Below, piece by piece: positions 1 to 8,088 of a stretch of 50,067 bases of DNA. Origin of the DNA: Pseudomonadota bacterium (GTDB lineage: Bacteria > Pseudomonadota > Gammaproteobacteria > Burkholderiales > Burkholderiaceae_C); the NCBI GenBank assembly GCA_018241325.1, contig JAFEEB010000011.1, positions 1 through 50,067 on the forward strand, written 5' to 3'. Numbering within the stretch: the first letter of the stretch is position 1; every line of letters begins with the position of its first letter. Both the position numbers and the translations under genes were made by a program. The notes beneath the pieces are model-generated. The model did no database searches. It was not told the DNA's origin and saw only the letters and a program-made list of their open reading frames with translations.

Positions 1-681
1 CGAGTCGTTGACGTTGATGGCGCGCATCTGCAACGTGCCCTTGGCCGACATCTCCTGCAGGCGGTGCACGCCCGTCGTCGTCTCCTCGGTCACACCCAGA
101 ATGTTTTTCAGGCGGCGGCTGTACCAGGTGGGGTCCGTCTTGAGCCTGGCCTTGATGGCGGCGTGCAGGATTTTTTCTTCTTCGCTGCCGGCCTTGCCCA
201 GCGCCTTGATGTCTTTTTCGGCGCGCGCGCCCAGGTGCATCAGCAGCGTGGCATCGCCGCCGTCGTCCAGGATCATGTTGGGGCCTTCGTGTTTGCTGCC
301 CTTGGCGCCGAACTCGAAGATGTGGTGCGTGTAGTCCCAGTAATCCGAGAGCGACTCGCCCTTGATGGCGAACACCGGCGTGCCGCTGGCGGCAATGGCG
401 GCGGCGGCGTGGTCTTGCGTGCTGAAGATGTTGCACGAAGCCCAGCGCACCTCGGCGCCCAGCGCCTCCAGCGTCTCGATCAGCACGGCCGTCTGGATCG
501 TCATATGCAGGCTGCCGGCGATGCGTGCGCCCTTGAGCGGCTGGGCCTTGGCGTATTCGGCGCGGATCGCCATCAGGCCGGGCATCTCGGTCTCGGCGAT
601 GGCAATCTCTTTGCGGCCCCAGGCGGCCAGGGACAGGTCGGCCACGGCCGAATCCACGGTGGGTTTGAGAACAGCGCTCAT
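1..681 (-). CDS. ahcY: Adenosylhomocysteinase, N-terminal part (partial)
   Basis: S-adenosylhomocysteine hydrolase, a cytosolic NAD-dependent enzyme that splits SAH to adenosine and homocysteine and so relieves product inhibition of methyltransferases. Only the first 227 codons are in the window; the gene continues past position 1. The ATG at 681 follows a GGAG about 8 bases upstream. The N-terminus reads [20 protein letters not shown] and later segments are typical of the family: [39 protein letters not shown] (substrate-binding region) and [17 protein letters not shown] (catalytic Asp region). The betaproteobacterial insert after the DDGGD block is present. Upstream lies an SAH riboswitch, so SAH itself is the expected inducer. 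The identification is very secure; the only limit is the missing C-terminus. Confidence 0.97.
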   Translation of the reverse strand, partial: MSAVLKPTVDSAVADLSLAAWGRKEIAIAETEMPGLMAIRAEYAKAQPLKGARIAGSLHMTIQTAVLIETLEALGAEVRWASCNIFSTQDHAAAAIAASGTPVFAIKGESLSDYWDYTHHIFEFGAKGSKHEGPNMILDDGGDATLLMHLGARAEKDIKALGKAGSEEEKILHAAIKARLKTDPTWYSRRLKNILGVTEETTTGVHRLQEMSAKGTLQMRAINVNDS

Positions 682-752
682 GGTCTTCTCCAATCGAAGG
701 TTTCGAAAAAACCACGCTTTGGAGGGAGGGCACTCACCGCACTGCCAGCGTG

Positions 753-836
753 GGTGAGCGTCGTTGCCTTGAATGTCCGAGCCTCGCGCCCCGCGAACCC
801 GGTTTTCGGGTGGGGCACTGCAACGCTCCTCGGAAG
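753..836 (-). promoter_or_regulatory. SAH riboswitch upstream of ahcY
   Basis: On the minus strand the segment opens with CCGAGGAGCGTTGC and ends with CAACGACGCTCACC, the two conserved halves of the SAH riboswitch. CCGAG (829-833) can pair with CTCGG (777-781), and GAGCG (824-828) with CGCTC (756-760). The two pairings interleave, as expected for the known pseudoknot. A small CCCG-AAAA-CGGG hairpin fills the variable part (about 796-811). GGTGAG at 733-738 can pair with CTCACC at 753-758, which overlaps the second pairing, so this is a plausible switching hairpin. By family precedent SAH binding turns ahcY on. No covariance search was run. Confidence 0.93.
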
Positions 837-841
837 TTCGA

Positions 842-847
842 ATTATA
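842..847 (-). promoter_or_regulatory. Probable -10 box for ahcY
   Basis: A perfect TATAAT on the minus strand lies six bases upstream of the riboswitch 5' end, so transcription would start almost exactly at the aptamer. No good -35 hexamer is visible at 16-18 bp spacing, so only the -10 element is claimed. Confidence 0.6.
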
Positions 848-894
848 AAAAGGTTTGACGCAGCGCCTCGTTGCAAGGGCTGCTGGGGGCTGGC

Positions 895-2121
895 TCAGCA
901 GGTCGGCAACGGTTGGCTCTTGTTGATGGCGTCAACCGTGGCGAGAAAAGTCATCCAGTAGCTGGGCAGGTTGGCCCAAGGGTTGCCGCTGCCGGTAGTG
1001 GGGTTGTAGTGCAGATCAGTGACGTAGACCAAGCCGGTGTTGTTGCGCGCCGAGGCGGCGGCGCGCAACGCCTTCTGCATGTCGGCGCAGGACGCGTCGT
1101 GCACCAGCATGGCCTGCGCGCCATTGCCGCGCTGGTAAACCCAAGTGTTGCCCGGCTGCGGATCGGTCTTGAAGTAACTCACCGCCTGGCCTTCGAAGGT
1201 CGTCACCGTGTCAGCCAGCGCGGCGTAGCCCGCGTCGGGGTAGGTGCCGGGGTTACTGATGATGCGGAAGTCGGGGTATCGGCGGCGAATGTCGTTCGAG
1301 ACGGGCTGGTAGAAAGCGATCTTCCTGGGCGAGTTGTCGACCTCGTCGAGGAAGATGCCGCTGACGGCGCTGCCATAGTGGCTCAGGTAGGCATCGACGT
1401 TGGCCCGGATGTCGGCCTGCGAACGCCCGCCGTTGCCGTAGCCGGTCAGCACGTAGCCGATGAGCTTGCCGCCCTTGGCGATGAAGTCGGCGGCGGCGCT
1501 CACCAGGCCCGCGTCGGGTTTGTCGAACAGGCCATTGCTTGGGTTCAAGATGGCCGTAATCCGGACGTCCGGAAAACTCTGTTGGCCATTGCTGAGCGCC
1601 ACCCAGGGCGAATTGGCCCTGCCGGCCGAGAAATAGGCCGGCACCAGCACCTCGAGCGGCTTGGGCGGCGGGCGTAGATACAGGGTGAGCGCGGCCTTGA
1701 CCTCCGGCCGCCCGCTCACGGCCACACCGACTGCGGCGGTACCGGCGCTGGTGCCGACCAGCACAGCCAGCGCGTGCCCGTCAATGCCGGTGGCTGTGCG
1801 TGCGGGGGTAACGGTCGCCGAGGTAGCACTCAGGTCCACATAGATCTTGTCGGGAGCCGGCGCTCCGTTCAGCGTCATGCGCACGCTCAGCGGCACCGTG
1901 GCCCCCACCTCGCGCACGTTGTCGGCCGGCGTCGGACCGACGAATGCCAGCGCGATCGTTCCACCGGGCGGCAGCGAGGGTGGCGGCGCCAGCGTTGGCG
2001 ACGAAGGCGGTACCGTCACCCCGTCGTCCGACCCGTCGGAGCCGCCGCCGCAGGCGGCCAGGGTGGCGGTCACGGCGAGTAGGCAGGCCAAGGTGAAGCG
2101 GCTGCGCGAAGAAGGGGGCAT
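895..2121 (-). CDS. Lipoprotein with Ig-like and spherulin-4 (GH135-like) glycosidase domain
   Basis: Predicted lipoprotein of 408 residues. The ATG at 2121 has GGAG just upstream; an upstream in-frame start at 2145 has no such support. Residues 1-24 form a lipoprotein signal ending in LAAC (Cys24), followed by a Gly/Ser/Pro-rich linker. About residues 55-150 look like a bacterial Ig-like domain. Residues 155-408 match the spherulation-specific family 4 TIM barrel: VLVPAYFSAG, TAILNPSNG, GKLIGYVLTGYG, GIFLDEVD and FRIISNPGTYPD. In the fungal GH135 enzyme Sph3 the catalytic acids are an adjacent Asp-Glu and a later Glu; here Asp259-Glu260 and Glu310 (TTFEG) fit. Sph3 cleaves GalNAc/galactosamine polymers chemically like Pel. 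Since the gene sits 99 bp after pelG on the same strand, I infer a Pel-directed hydrolase on the cell surface or in the periplasm. The fold is fairly sure; the substrate is inference. Confidence 0.82.
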   Translation of the reverse strand: MPPSSRSRFTLACLLAVTATLAACGGGSDGSDDGVTVPPSSPTLAPPPSLPPGGTIALAFVGPTPADNVREVGATVPLSVRMTLNGAPAPDKIYVDLSATSATVTPARTATGIDGHALAVLVGTSAGTAAVGVAVSGRPEVKAALTLYLRPPPKPLEVLVPAYFSAGRANSPWVALSNGQQSFPDVRITAILNPSNGLFDKPDAGLVSAAADFIAKGGKLIGYVLTGYGNGGRSQADIRANVDAYLSHYGSAVSGIFLDEVDNSPRKIAFYQPVSNDIRRRYPDFRIISNPGTYPDAGYAALADTVTTFEGQAVSYFKTDPQPGNTWVYQRGNGAQAMLVHDASCADMQKALRAAASARNNTGLVYVTDLHYNPTTGSGNPWANLPSYWMTFLATVDAINKSQPLPTC

Positions 2122-2220
2122 GGGGTCTCCGTAGGCCACGGCCAAGGAGGCGCATTATGCACCCATGCGGGGCGGCGTGGCCGCGCGCCGTCAGGCGCGC
2201 CTGCAAGCCACCTGGGCCGG

Positions 2221-3594
2221 CTATTGCAGCATGAAAGTGCGGTACTCGAGCTGGTTGAGGCGGCGCGTGAGCAGATGCAGCCCGGTAGCCAGCGTCACCA
2301 ACTGCGCCACCGCGAAGCCGTAGCCATACAGCGGCGCGCCCCACCACAGTGTGAGGCCGGTGAGCGCCACGTTCAGCACCACGAACAGCACGCACAACAG
2401 CAGCACGGTGCGGCGCTGGTCGAGGTAGAAGAACACGTTCAACACCGCCATCACGCCGACCTGCAGGCCCGCCCCGATCACCTGCACGTGCAGCAGCGGC
2501 AGGTACAGGCGCGAGATACCCAGCACGTCAAGCACCCAGGGCCCGGCCACCATGGTCACCAGCACGGCCAGGGTCTGGATCTTGGCGATTTGGCCCAGGC
2601 CCTGCTGGATGGAGTAGACCATCTCGTCACGCATCGATTCGATGAACTGCAGCGACCCTCCGCCGCGCACAGCGTCGTAGAACTTGTCGTAGTACTCGAC
2701 GAAGTCGGTCTCGATGCGCATCAGGAACACCGCCATGCCCGGAATGATGGACAGGTAAGCCAAGAACACCGGCAGGTCGTAGATCAGCGAGGCGCGCAGG
2801 TGGCCGATGATGGGCTGCGAGGTGGGCGGAAAGAACCAGAACATGAACTTGTCGGCCCAGATGCCCAAGTTGTAGAGCAGGCCGATCGCCACCAGCGAGG
2901 GGTACAGCTTGCCCGGCTGCAGGAAATCAAAGGCGACCAGGCGCGGCGCGGCCGGAAACTCGCGCACCACCAGCAGCCACATGCCCGCCAGCAGCACGAA
3001 GTGACCCAGCACGAAGCCGCCCAGCAGGCCTTCCAGCCCCCAGGGGCGCAGCAGCAGCGAGCACACCACGATCAGCGCGTAAGCCGCGCCGAACAGGACG
3101 ACGATGGCCTTGTAGCGCTTCATGCCCGACAGCAGGATGGTCAGCATCCACACGGCACTGAGCAAGGCAAAGCCGGCCAACATCAGCAGGCGGTACAGGA
3201 GCCCCAAGCCAGGCAGCACCACGAACAGCGCCAGCGTGGCCAGCACCGCCGCTCCCAGCAGCACCAGCACCAGCAGACCATGCACGTTGGGCAAGACCTG
3301 CCGGCCTTGCTTTTCGAACAGGCGATCGGAGACAAAGCGCGTGAAAGTCAACTGCGCCAGGCCCGTGTAGATCAGACTGCACGCGACCAGGTAGGTCACC
3401 GAGGTCTGAAACTGCGTCACCAGCGTGGCCGGCTGGACCACGCTGGTGCTCAAGATGCCGATCAGCAGGATGCCGACGATCGACAGTACCCAGGGGCCCG
3501 ATCCGATCACGCCGGCGTAAGCGTAGGCCTGCACCAGGCCCAACAGCGTGTTGCGGCGCAGCAGGTGGCGCAGTTCGAATCCGATGCCGGCCAT
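2221..3594 (-). CDS. pelG: Pel polysaccharide inner-membrane protein PelG
   Basis: PelG is the multi-spanning inner-membrane component of Pel synthesis. It resembles polysaccharide transporters and forms the membrane synthase complex with PelD, PelE and the glycosyltransferase PelF. The 457-residue product matches the usual length (about 456). It opens with MAGIGFELRHLLRRNTLLG and contains around twelve hydrophobic segments. The start codon overlaps the pelF stop by one base (TGATG), implying translational coupling. It is the last canonical pel gene; the following lipoprotein gene begins 99 bp further on. No frameshift or truncation is visible. Confidence 0.95.
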   Translation of the reverse strand: MAGIGFELRHLLRRNTLLGLVQAYAYAGVIGSGPWVLSIVGILLIGILSTSVVQPATLVTQFQTSVTYLVACSLIYTGLAQLTFTRFVSDRLFEKQGRQVLPNVHGLLVLVLLGAAVLATLALFVVLPGLGLLYRLLMLAGFALLSAVWMLTILLSGMKRYKAIVVLFGAAYALIVVCSLLLRPWGLEGLLGGFVLGHFVLLAGMWLLVVREFPAAPRLVAFDFLQPGKLYPSLVAIGLLYNLGIWADKFMFWFFPPTSQPIIGHLRASLIYDLPVFLAYLSIIPGMAVFLMRIETDFVEYYDKFYDAVRGGGSLQFIESMRDEMVYSIQQGLGQIAKIQTLAVLVTMVAGPWVLDVLGISRLYLPLLHVQVIGAGLQVGVMAVLNVFFYLDQRRTVLLLCVLFVVLNVALTGLTLWWGAPLYGYGFAVAQLVTLATGLHLLTRRLNQLEYRTFMLQ

Positions 3595-5126
3595 CAGGCA
3601 ACTCCCGGAGCGTGGGCCAGGGCACGGTCATACACCCGGCGGTAGCGATCGAACATCAGGGTGTCCGTGTAATAGCGTTCGACGCGCGCCACGGCAGCCC
3701 GGCTGGCCGCCTGCCATGCGACGGGGTCGCCCAGCAGCGCCAGCGCGGCGTCGGCTAACTGCTGCGGCTGCGCGATCGGCACCACGACGCCTGAGGGGCC
3801 GAGCGCGCGGTCCTCGGCGTCCAGTCCCTCGACCAGCTGGCGGCACGAGCCGACGTCGGTGGCCACCGTCGGCACCCCCGCGGCATAGCCTTCAAGCAGC
3901 ACCAGCGGCAGCGCCTCGCTGATCGAGGACAGCACCACCAGGCCGATCTTCGGCATGAGATCTTCCACGCGCTGCATGCCCAGGAACCTGACGTGCTGCT
4001 GAAGGCCCAAGCTGCGCACCAGGTTGCGGCACTCCTCGACGTAGGTCGGGTCCTCGTCCTCGGGGCCGGCGATCCAGCCCTGGGCGTCAGGGCGTTGGTT
4101 GACCATGCGGCGCATGGCGCGGATGAAGGTCTTGATGTCCTTGATGGGCACCACCCGGCCAATCAGGCACAGTATCGGCGGCGGCTCGGCGGGTCGCTCG
4201 GCGCGCAGGGGCGAAAACCGCTCCACCCGGATGCCGTTGGGGATGCTGGCGGTGCGTTCGGCCGGTGCGCCGTCCGCGATCTGACGCTGGCGATTGGCCT
4301 CGTACAGCGCGATGATCGGGTCGGCGTGCTGGTAGCAGTAGCGGCCGATCCATTCGAAGAACTGGATCCACATCTGGCGCAGGTAAGACAGCTCTGTCGG
4401 GTCGCGCTGAAAGATGTTGCGGTTGTCGCGGATCCACTCGCTCTTGAACAGGTCGATCTTGCGCTCCTTGGTGTAGATACCGTGCTCCGAAAGAATGAGC
4501 GGCACGCCGCGCGTCTGCGCCAGCATGCCACCCAAAAGACCTGCGTAGCCGGTGGACGCGCAGTGCACCGCGCGCACGTCGATGAGCTGCTGTGCCACGC
4601 GGGCCAGCAACCACAGGGGCTGGTGCATGATGCGCACGGTCCAAAAGAAATCGACGAACGAAGGGTCGGAGCAGTGGCGACGGTAGTGTTCGCAGATCAC
4701 TTCCCAAGCGCGTCGGCTGTGCAGAAAGTCCTTCAGCTGCACCGATCCGTCCGGCTGCATCTGCTCGACGACGGCTTCGAAGGCGCGCATGGCCTGGGCG
4801 CTGATCGGGTCTTCGGCGAGGGCGTCGAGCAGGCGTTGCACCAGCGCATGTCCGACAGGGTCGCCAGCTCGGGCCAGCGGCTCCTCGTAGCTGCTGCCGT
4901 TCGCATACAGAAAGTGCTCTTCGAAATGCACCACGTTGGCGGGCAGCTGGTATTTGAAGTCTCCGTAGTCTTCGCGCCTGCTGCCCAGAAAGACGATGGC
5001 GAAGCGGTGTTCAGGGTAGGCGTGGATGATCTGGTTGATCCAGCCCGAAACTCCGCCTCGGACGTAGGGATATGTGCCCTCCAGCACCAGCGCGATGTCG
5101 GCCGACTGAGCCTTGGGGTGGGTCAT
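3594..5126 (-). CDS. pelF: Pel polysaccharide glycosyltransferase PelF (GT4)
   Basis: Cytosolic GT4-family retaining glycosyltransferase that polymerises Pel from UDP-sugar, by family precedent UDP-GalNAc. The product has 510 residues, close to the usual 507. The N-terminus carries the PelF signature ALVLEGTYPYVRGGVSGW. The C-terminal Rossmann half has PNGIRVERFSPL and the EX7E motif at Glu404/Glu412 (SEALPLVLLEGYAAG). I chose the ATG at 5126 because it overlaps the pelE stop as ATGA and matches family length; the longer open frame upstream lies inside pelE. The 1-base overlap with pelG points to coupled translation. Confidence 0.96.
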   Translation of the reverse strand: MTHPKAQSADIALVLEGTYPYVRGGVSGWINQIIHAYPEHRFAIVFLGSRREDYGDFKYQLPANVVHFEEHFLYANGSSYEEPLARAGDPVGHALVQRLLDALAEDPISAQAMRAFEAVVEQMQPDGSVQLKDFLHSRRAWEVICEHYRRHCSDPSFVDFFWTVRIMHQPLWLLARVAQQLIDVRAVHCASTGYAGLLGGMLAQTRGVPLILSEHGIYTKERKIDLFKSEWIRDNRNIFQRDPTELSYLRQMWIQFFEWIGRYCYQHADPIIALYEANRQRQIADGAPAERTASIPNGIRVERFSPLRAERPAEPPPILCLIGRVVPIKDIKTFIRAMRRMVNQRPDAQGWIAGPEDEDPTYVEECRNLVRSLGLQQHVRFLGMQRVEDLMPKIGLVVLSSISEALPLVLLEGYAAGVPTVATDVGSCRQLVEGLDAEDRALGPSGVVVPIAQPQQLADAALALLGDPVAWQAASRAAVARVERYYTDTLMFDRYRRVYDRALAHAPGVA

Positions 5127-6124
5127 GACGGGTTCCAGAAGTCGATCACCGGACGCAGGCGCGGCAGGGCGCTCCACTGGTCGAGGCTCTGCATCAGCGC
5201 TTGCGTCTGCGCGAAGTCTCGCCGTCCGAAGCACAGTTGCGCCTGGTAGGGCAGCACCCGCGTGGCCGGCAGGCCCAGCGCACGCGCCTGCACATAGGCC
5301 TGCTCGGCCTCGTCGGCGTGTCCGGTTTCGTCCAGCAGGCGACCCCGGCGCAGGTGCAGCGCGGCGTTACCAGGTTGCTGCTGCAGCACCAGGTTGCAAT
5401 AGCGCAGGGATTCGCGGATGGCGTGCGTGCGCAGGTCGCCCTGCACCAAGCCCTCGTAGACCTGCTCCCAATAGAGGTCGGACAGGCGATGCGCGGTGTG
5501 CAATGCCTGCTCGCTGCCTTCGGCGGCGTCCTCGAGGACATTGAGCTCGATGCCGATGGCACGGTTGAGGCGCTTTTCGAGGTTGTCGAGCATGCCGTAG
5601 GCTAGCAGGCGCAACTCGTCGCTGGGGTCGCTGAGCGCCCCGCGCAGCAAGGGCGCAGCCGTGCGGCCGGTAACGTGCTGGAGCGCCGCCATTGCGCGCA
5701 TGCGCACCGACACCGGCACCGCAGTCTTGCTCAGGAACGTGCGCAGACCAGCGTGGCGGAACTGGCTTTCACGACGTTGCGCCTGATCGAACTCGGGCAG
5801 CTGCAGGGATTCGAAATCGACCACCTGGCGACGACCGTGGTAGCGCGCCAGGATCGGAAACGCCGCCAGCACGCCCACAAAGCCCAGCACCGGAATCGCG
5901 TAGGTAAACCCGGCCATGAGCGCCAGCGTAGCCCAGCGCGGCTGCGCCACACGCTGGGAAATGAGCGGCAGCAATGCCAGCGACAGCAGCACGCTAGCCA
6001 GCGCGTGCACCACCAGGTAGCTAGCCAGCGCCGTGTCGGAATGCTCGGCCAGCAGGCGCGCGCTACTCCAAGCGCCGACCTCCAGCGCCAGCGCCGTCAG
6101 GCCGAACTTGAGGTCAAGCAGCAT
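5123..6124 (-). CDS. pelE: Pel biosynthesis protein PelE
   Basis: PelE is an inner-membrane protein with a cytosolic helical, TPR-like region, thought to scaffold the PelD/E/F/G synthase complex. The 333-residue product starts MLLDLKFGLTALALEVG and has about three hydrophobic N-terminal segments (roughly residues 5-25, 32-55 and 65-90). These are followed by a soluble helical region with repeats such as NAALHLRRGRLLDETGHADE and AEQAYVQARALGLPAT. The start overlaps the pelD end by 11 bases and the stop overlaps pelF by 4 bases. It is weakly conserved in sequence, so order and architecture carry much of the call. Confidence 0.9.
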   Translation of the reverse strand: MLLDLKFGLTALALEVGAWSSARLLAEHSDTALASYLVVHALASVLLSLALLPLISQRVAQPRWATLALMAGFTYAIPVLGFVGVLAAFPILARYHGRRQVVDFESLQLPEFDQAQRRESQFRHAGLRTFLSKTAVPVSVRMRAMAALQHVTGRTAAPLLRGALSDPSDELRLLAYGMLDNLEKRLNRAIGIELNVLEDAAEGSEQALHTAHRLSDLYWEQVYEGLVQGDLRTHAIRESLRYCNLVLQQQPGNAALHLRRGRLLDETGHADEAEQAYVQARALGLPATRVLPYQAQLCFGRRDFAQTQALMQSLDQWSALPRLRPVIDFWNPS

Positions 6125-7511
6125 GGGCCAGGGCGTGGATACGCTCCACGGTCCGCGTGGGCTGGGCGCCGTCCAGCGGCAGCACGTGCGGGAAGACGCC
6201 AGCCTCTGCCAGCGACTGCTGGCTCTTTTGCTGCAGCCAGTCCTCCAACCGGGCGATGTACCCCTCCGCGGACGTACCGTCGCCCATGGGCATCAGCAGC
6301 GCCAGCACCTGGCGCGTGGGGGTGTCAATCAGCCAAGTTTCGTCCAGTTCGCGTCGCAGGCGCAAGATCTGTTGCGCCAAATCCTGTGCCCGCGCGGCAG
6401 GTTGCAATTCGAGTGCCACGACGACGCTGGGCACATCGGCGCTGGCCTGAAGGTGGGCCAAACGCTGGATTTCGAAGGCAAACCGGGTCGGACAGTCGGG
6501 GCAGCGCTGCACGATGGGTTGCGCCAGCGCATTCATCGACAGGCCGTCGGTGTAGTAGCCCAGCAGCAACTTCAAGGTCTGGAGGTTTTCGGTGTGCAGT
6601 GCGAAGAACGACATGTCCTGCACCAGCAGCAGACCGTACACCTCGTCCGCCAGATCGAGCAGCGGCGCTGCCACCAGGTAGCGGGAGCTCTGCTGCGCTG
6701 TGACCGCCTGGCTGATATGGCACAGCTTGCGTGTTTCAAGCGCCTGGCGTACCAGCGGGTCGTCCGCGTGCAGACCCTGGTAGACCCCCAACACGGCGGC
6801 CGGCTCGGCGACCAACTGTCCTTCGACCACTGAGTGCAGGGCGGCGCAATCGAGCTGGCAGTATTGCGCCAGCAGCCGTAGCAGAGCCTGCGCGCCCTGT
6901 TCGCCACTGGCGCCGTCGCCCCCGGTGTCTCGCAGAGTCGCCAAGGCGTCGTGCATGGACATGGGACGGCCGATCAATTCGCGCCCGAGGCGGTCGTGCG
7001 ACAGGCGCAACAGGTAGTGCTGACGTACCACGTGATCCAGGCGTTGGTCAAGGTACATCTGCACCGTCTCGGCGCGGCGCGTTCGGGTGCGCCAGAAACT
7101 GGAAAACTCGCCGGCGACAAACACCAGGATCAGCCCACCCAGGAAGTACATCTGGGGGAAGGACCCCAGGCGCCCCGGATTGAGTGCCCACCATGCGGCC
7201 AACAGCACCGCGGAGCCGCCCAGTCCGGCCAGCGGGCCATAGCGCAAGGCCAGCAGCAGAGGCGCGAGCCAGGCCCACGGAAACTCGCCGGTGACCTGCA
7301 GCGGGTCCTGCCGCGCCCAGAGGTAGCCGAGGGCGACAGCCAGTAGCGGCAGCGCGATGATTTCGGCGACCATCGCCACGGGGTGGCCAGCCGTTGTAGT
7401 CAGTTTGCCCAGCAGATGGGGAGGCAGGCGCAAGGCGGCACCGGTCCCGCGGAGGACGCCGTCACCGCCGATCTGACGCGGGGTGCTGAAGGTCTGTGCG
7501 GACGTGGCCAT
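6114..7511 (-). CDS. pelD: c-di-GMP receptor of Pel synthesis, PelD
   Basis: Inner-membrane cyclic-di-GMP receptor that activates Pel polymerisation. The 465-residue product is near the usual 455. Four hydrophobic segments lie at about residues 45-140. A coiled region and a GAF domain (about 175-320) come next, then a degenerate GGDEF domain. The inhibitory-site motif that binds c-di-GMP is intact as RELD at about residues 387-390, so post-translational control by c-di-GMP is predicted. I took the ATG at 7511, eight bases after the pelC stop, because the open frame upstream encodes an Arg-rich sequence overlapping pelC. The stop overlaps pelE by 11 bases. Confidence 0.94.
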   Translation of the reverse strand: MATSAQTFSTPRQIGGDGVLRGTGAALRLPPHLLGKLTTTAGHPVAMVAEIIALPLLAVALGYLWARQDPLQVTGEFPWAWLAPLLLALRYGPLAGLGGSAVLLAAWWALNPGRLGSFPQMYFLGGLILVFVAGEFSSFWRTRTRRAETVQMYLDQRLDHVVRQHYLLRLSHDRLGRELIGRPMSMHDALATLRDTGGDGASGEQGAQALLRLLAQYCQLDCAALHSVVEGQLVAEPAAVLGVYQGLHADDPLVRQALETRKLCHISQAVTAQQSSRYLVAAPLLDLADEVYGLLLVQDMSFFALHTENLQTLKLLLGYYTDGLSMNALAQPIVQRCPDCPTRFAFEIQRLAHLQASADVPSVVVALELQPAARAQDLAQQILRLRRELDETWLIDTPTRQVLALLMPMGDGTSAEGYIARLEDWLQQKSQQSLAEAGVFPHVLPLDGAQPTRTVERIHALAHAA

Positions 7512-7519
7512 GGCCTGGC

Positions 7520-8071
7520 TCAGCGGGCATCGGCGAGGCCGGATTGCAGCAACTCGCGGATCAACTTCTGGGCCACGGCCGACAGTGCTTGGCGACTCCA
7601 GCCGCTCTGGCCGCCAGTGCCGCTCCACAGCGTGTCGCCGGTGGCCACGTCCAGGATACTGAGCGTCACACCTGCGGCGGGCTCGCCGTCGACGCCGACT
7701 TTGTAGCGCCACTCGTCCACCGATCCAGCCAGCGCATAGCGGATTTTCTGCTCGCGCGCCCAAGTCAGCGCGTCGTCCATGCGGGTGCTATCGGCGGCGC
7801 CAAACAGCGCTTCTTTCTGCGTGCTGGCCGGGGTGCGGCGCACCGTGCCCACGCCCTGCGCCTGCAGCAACGCGTGCGCAATGGCCTCGGCACGGTTGCC
7901 GGCCATCGGGGTTTCGGTGTGGTTGGCGAAGGGCAGCACCACCCAGGAGGCATGGCGCTCCAGGCTGGGCGGCGTGCCACGGTCGATGGTGGAGCACGCG
8001 GCCAGCACCATGAGAGCGCCGGTGGCAACCAGCATGGACAAGCGGCGTGCGATCGAGTGATGAAGGCGCAT
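7520..8071 (-). CDS. pelC: Pel outer-membrane-associated lipoprotein PelC
   Basis: PelC is a lipoprotein that forms a ring at the inner face of the outer membrane and guides the cationic polymer to the PelB pore. The 183-residue product begins at the ATG at 8071 with GGAG 7-8 bases upstream. Residues 1-26 are a lipoprotein signal ending VLAAC. The body contains WVVLPFANHTETPMAGNRAE and ends in the conserved region with SGTGGQSGWSR. Slightly longer than the P. aeruginosa protein (172). It sits 17 bp downstream of pelB and 8 bp before pelD. Confidence 0.93.
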   Translation of the reverse strand: MRLHHSIARRLSMLVATGALMVLAACSTIDRGTPPSLERHASWVVLPFANHTETPMAGNRAEAIAHALLQAQGVGTVRRTPASTQKEALFGAADSTRMDDALTWAREQKIRYALAGSVDEWRYKVGVDGEPAAGVTLSILDVATGDTLWSGTGGQSGWSRQALSAVAQKLIRELLQSGLADAR

Positions 8072-8088
8072 GGGGTTTCTCCTCGGGA

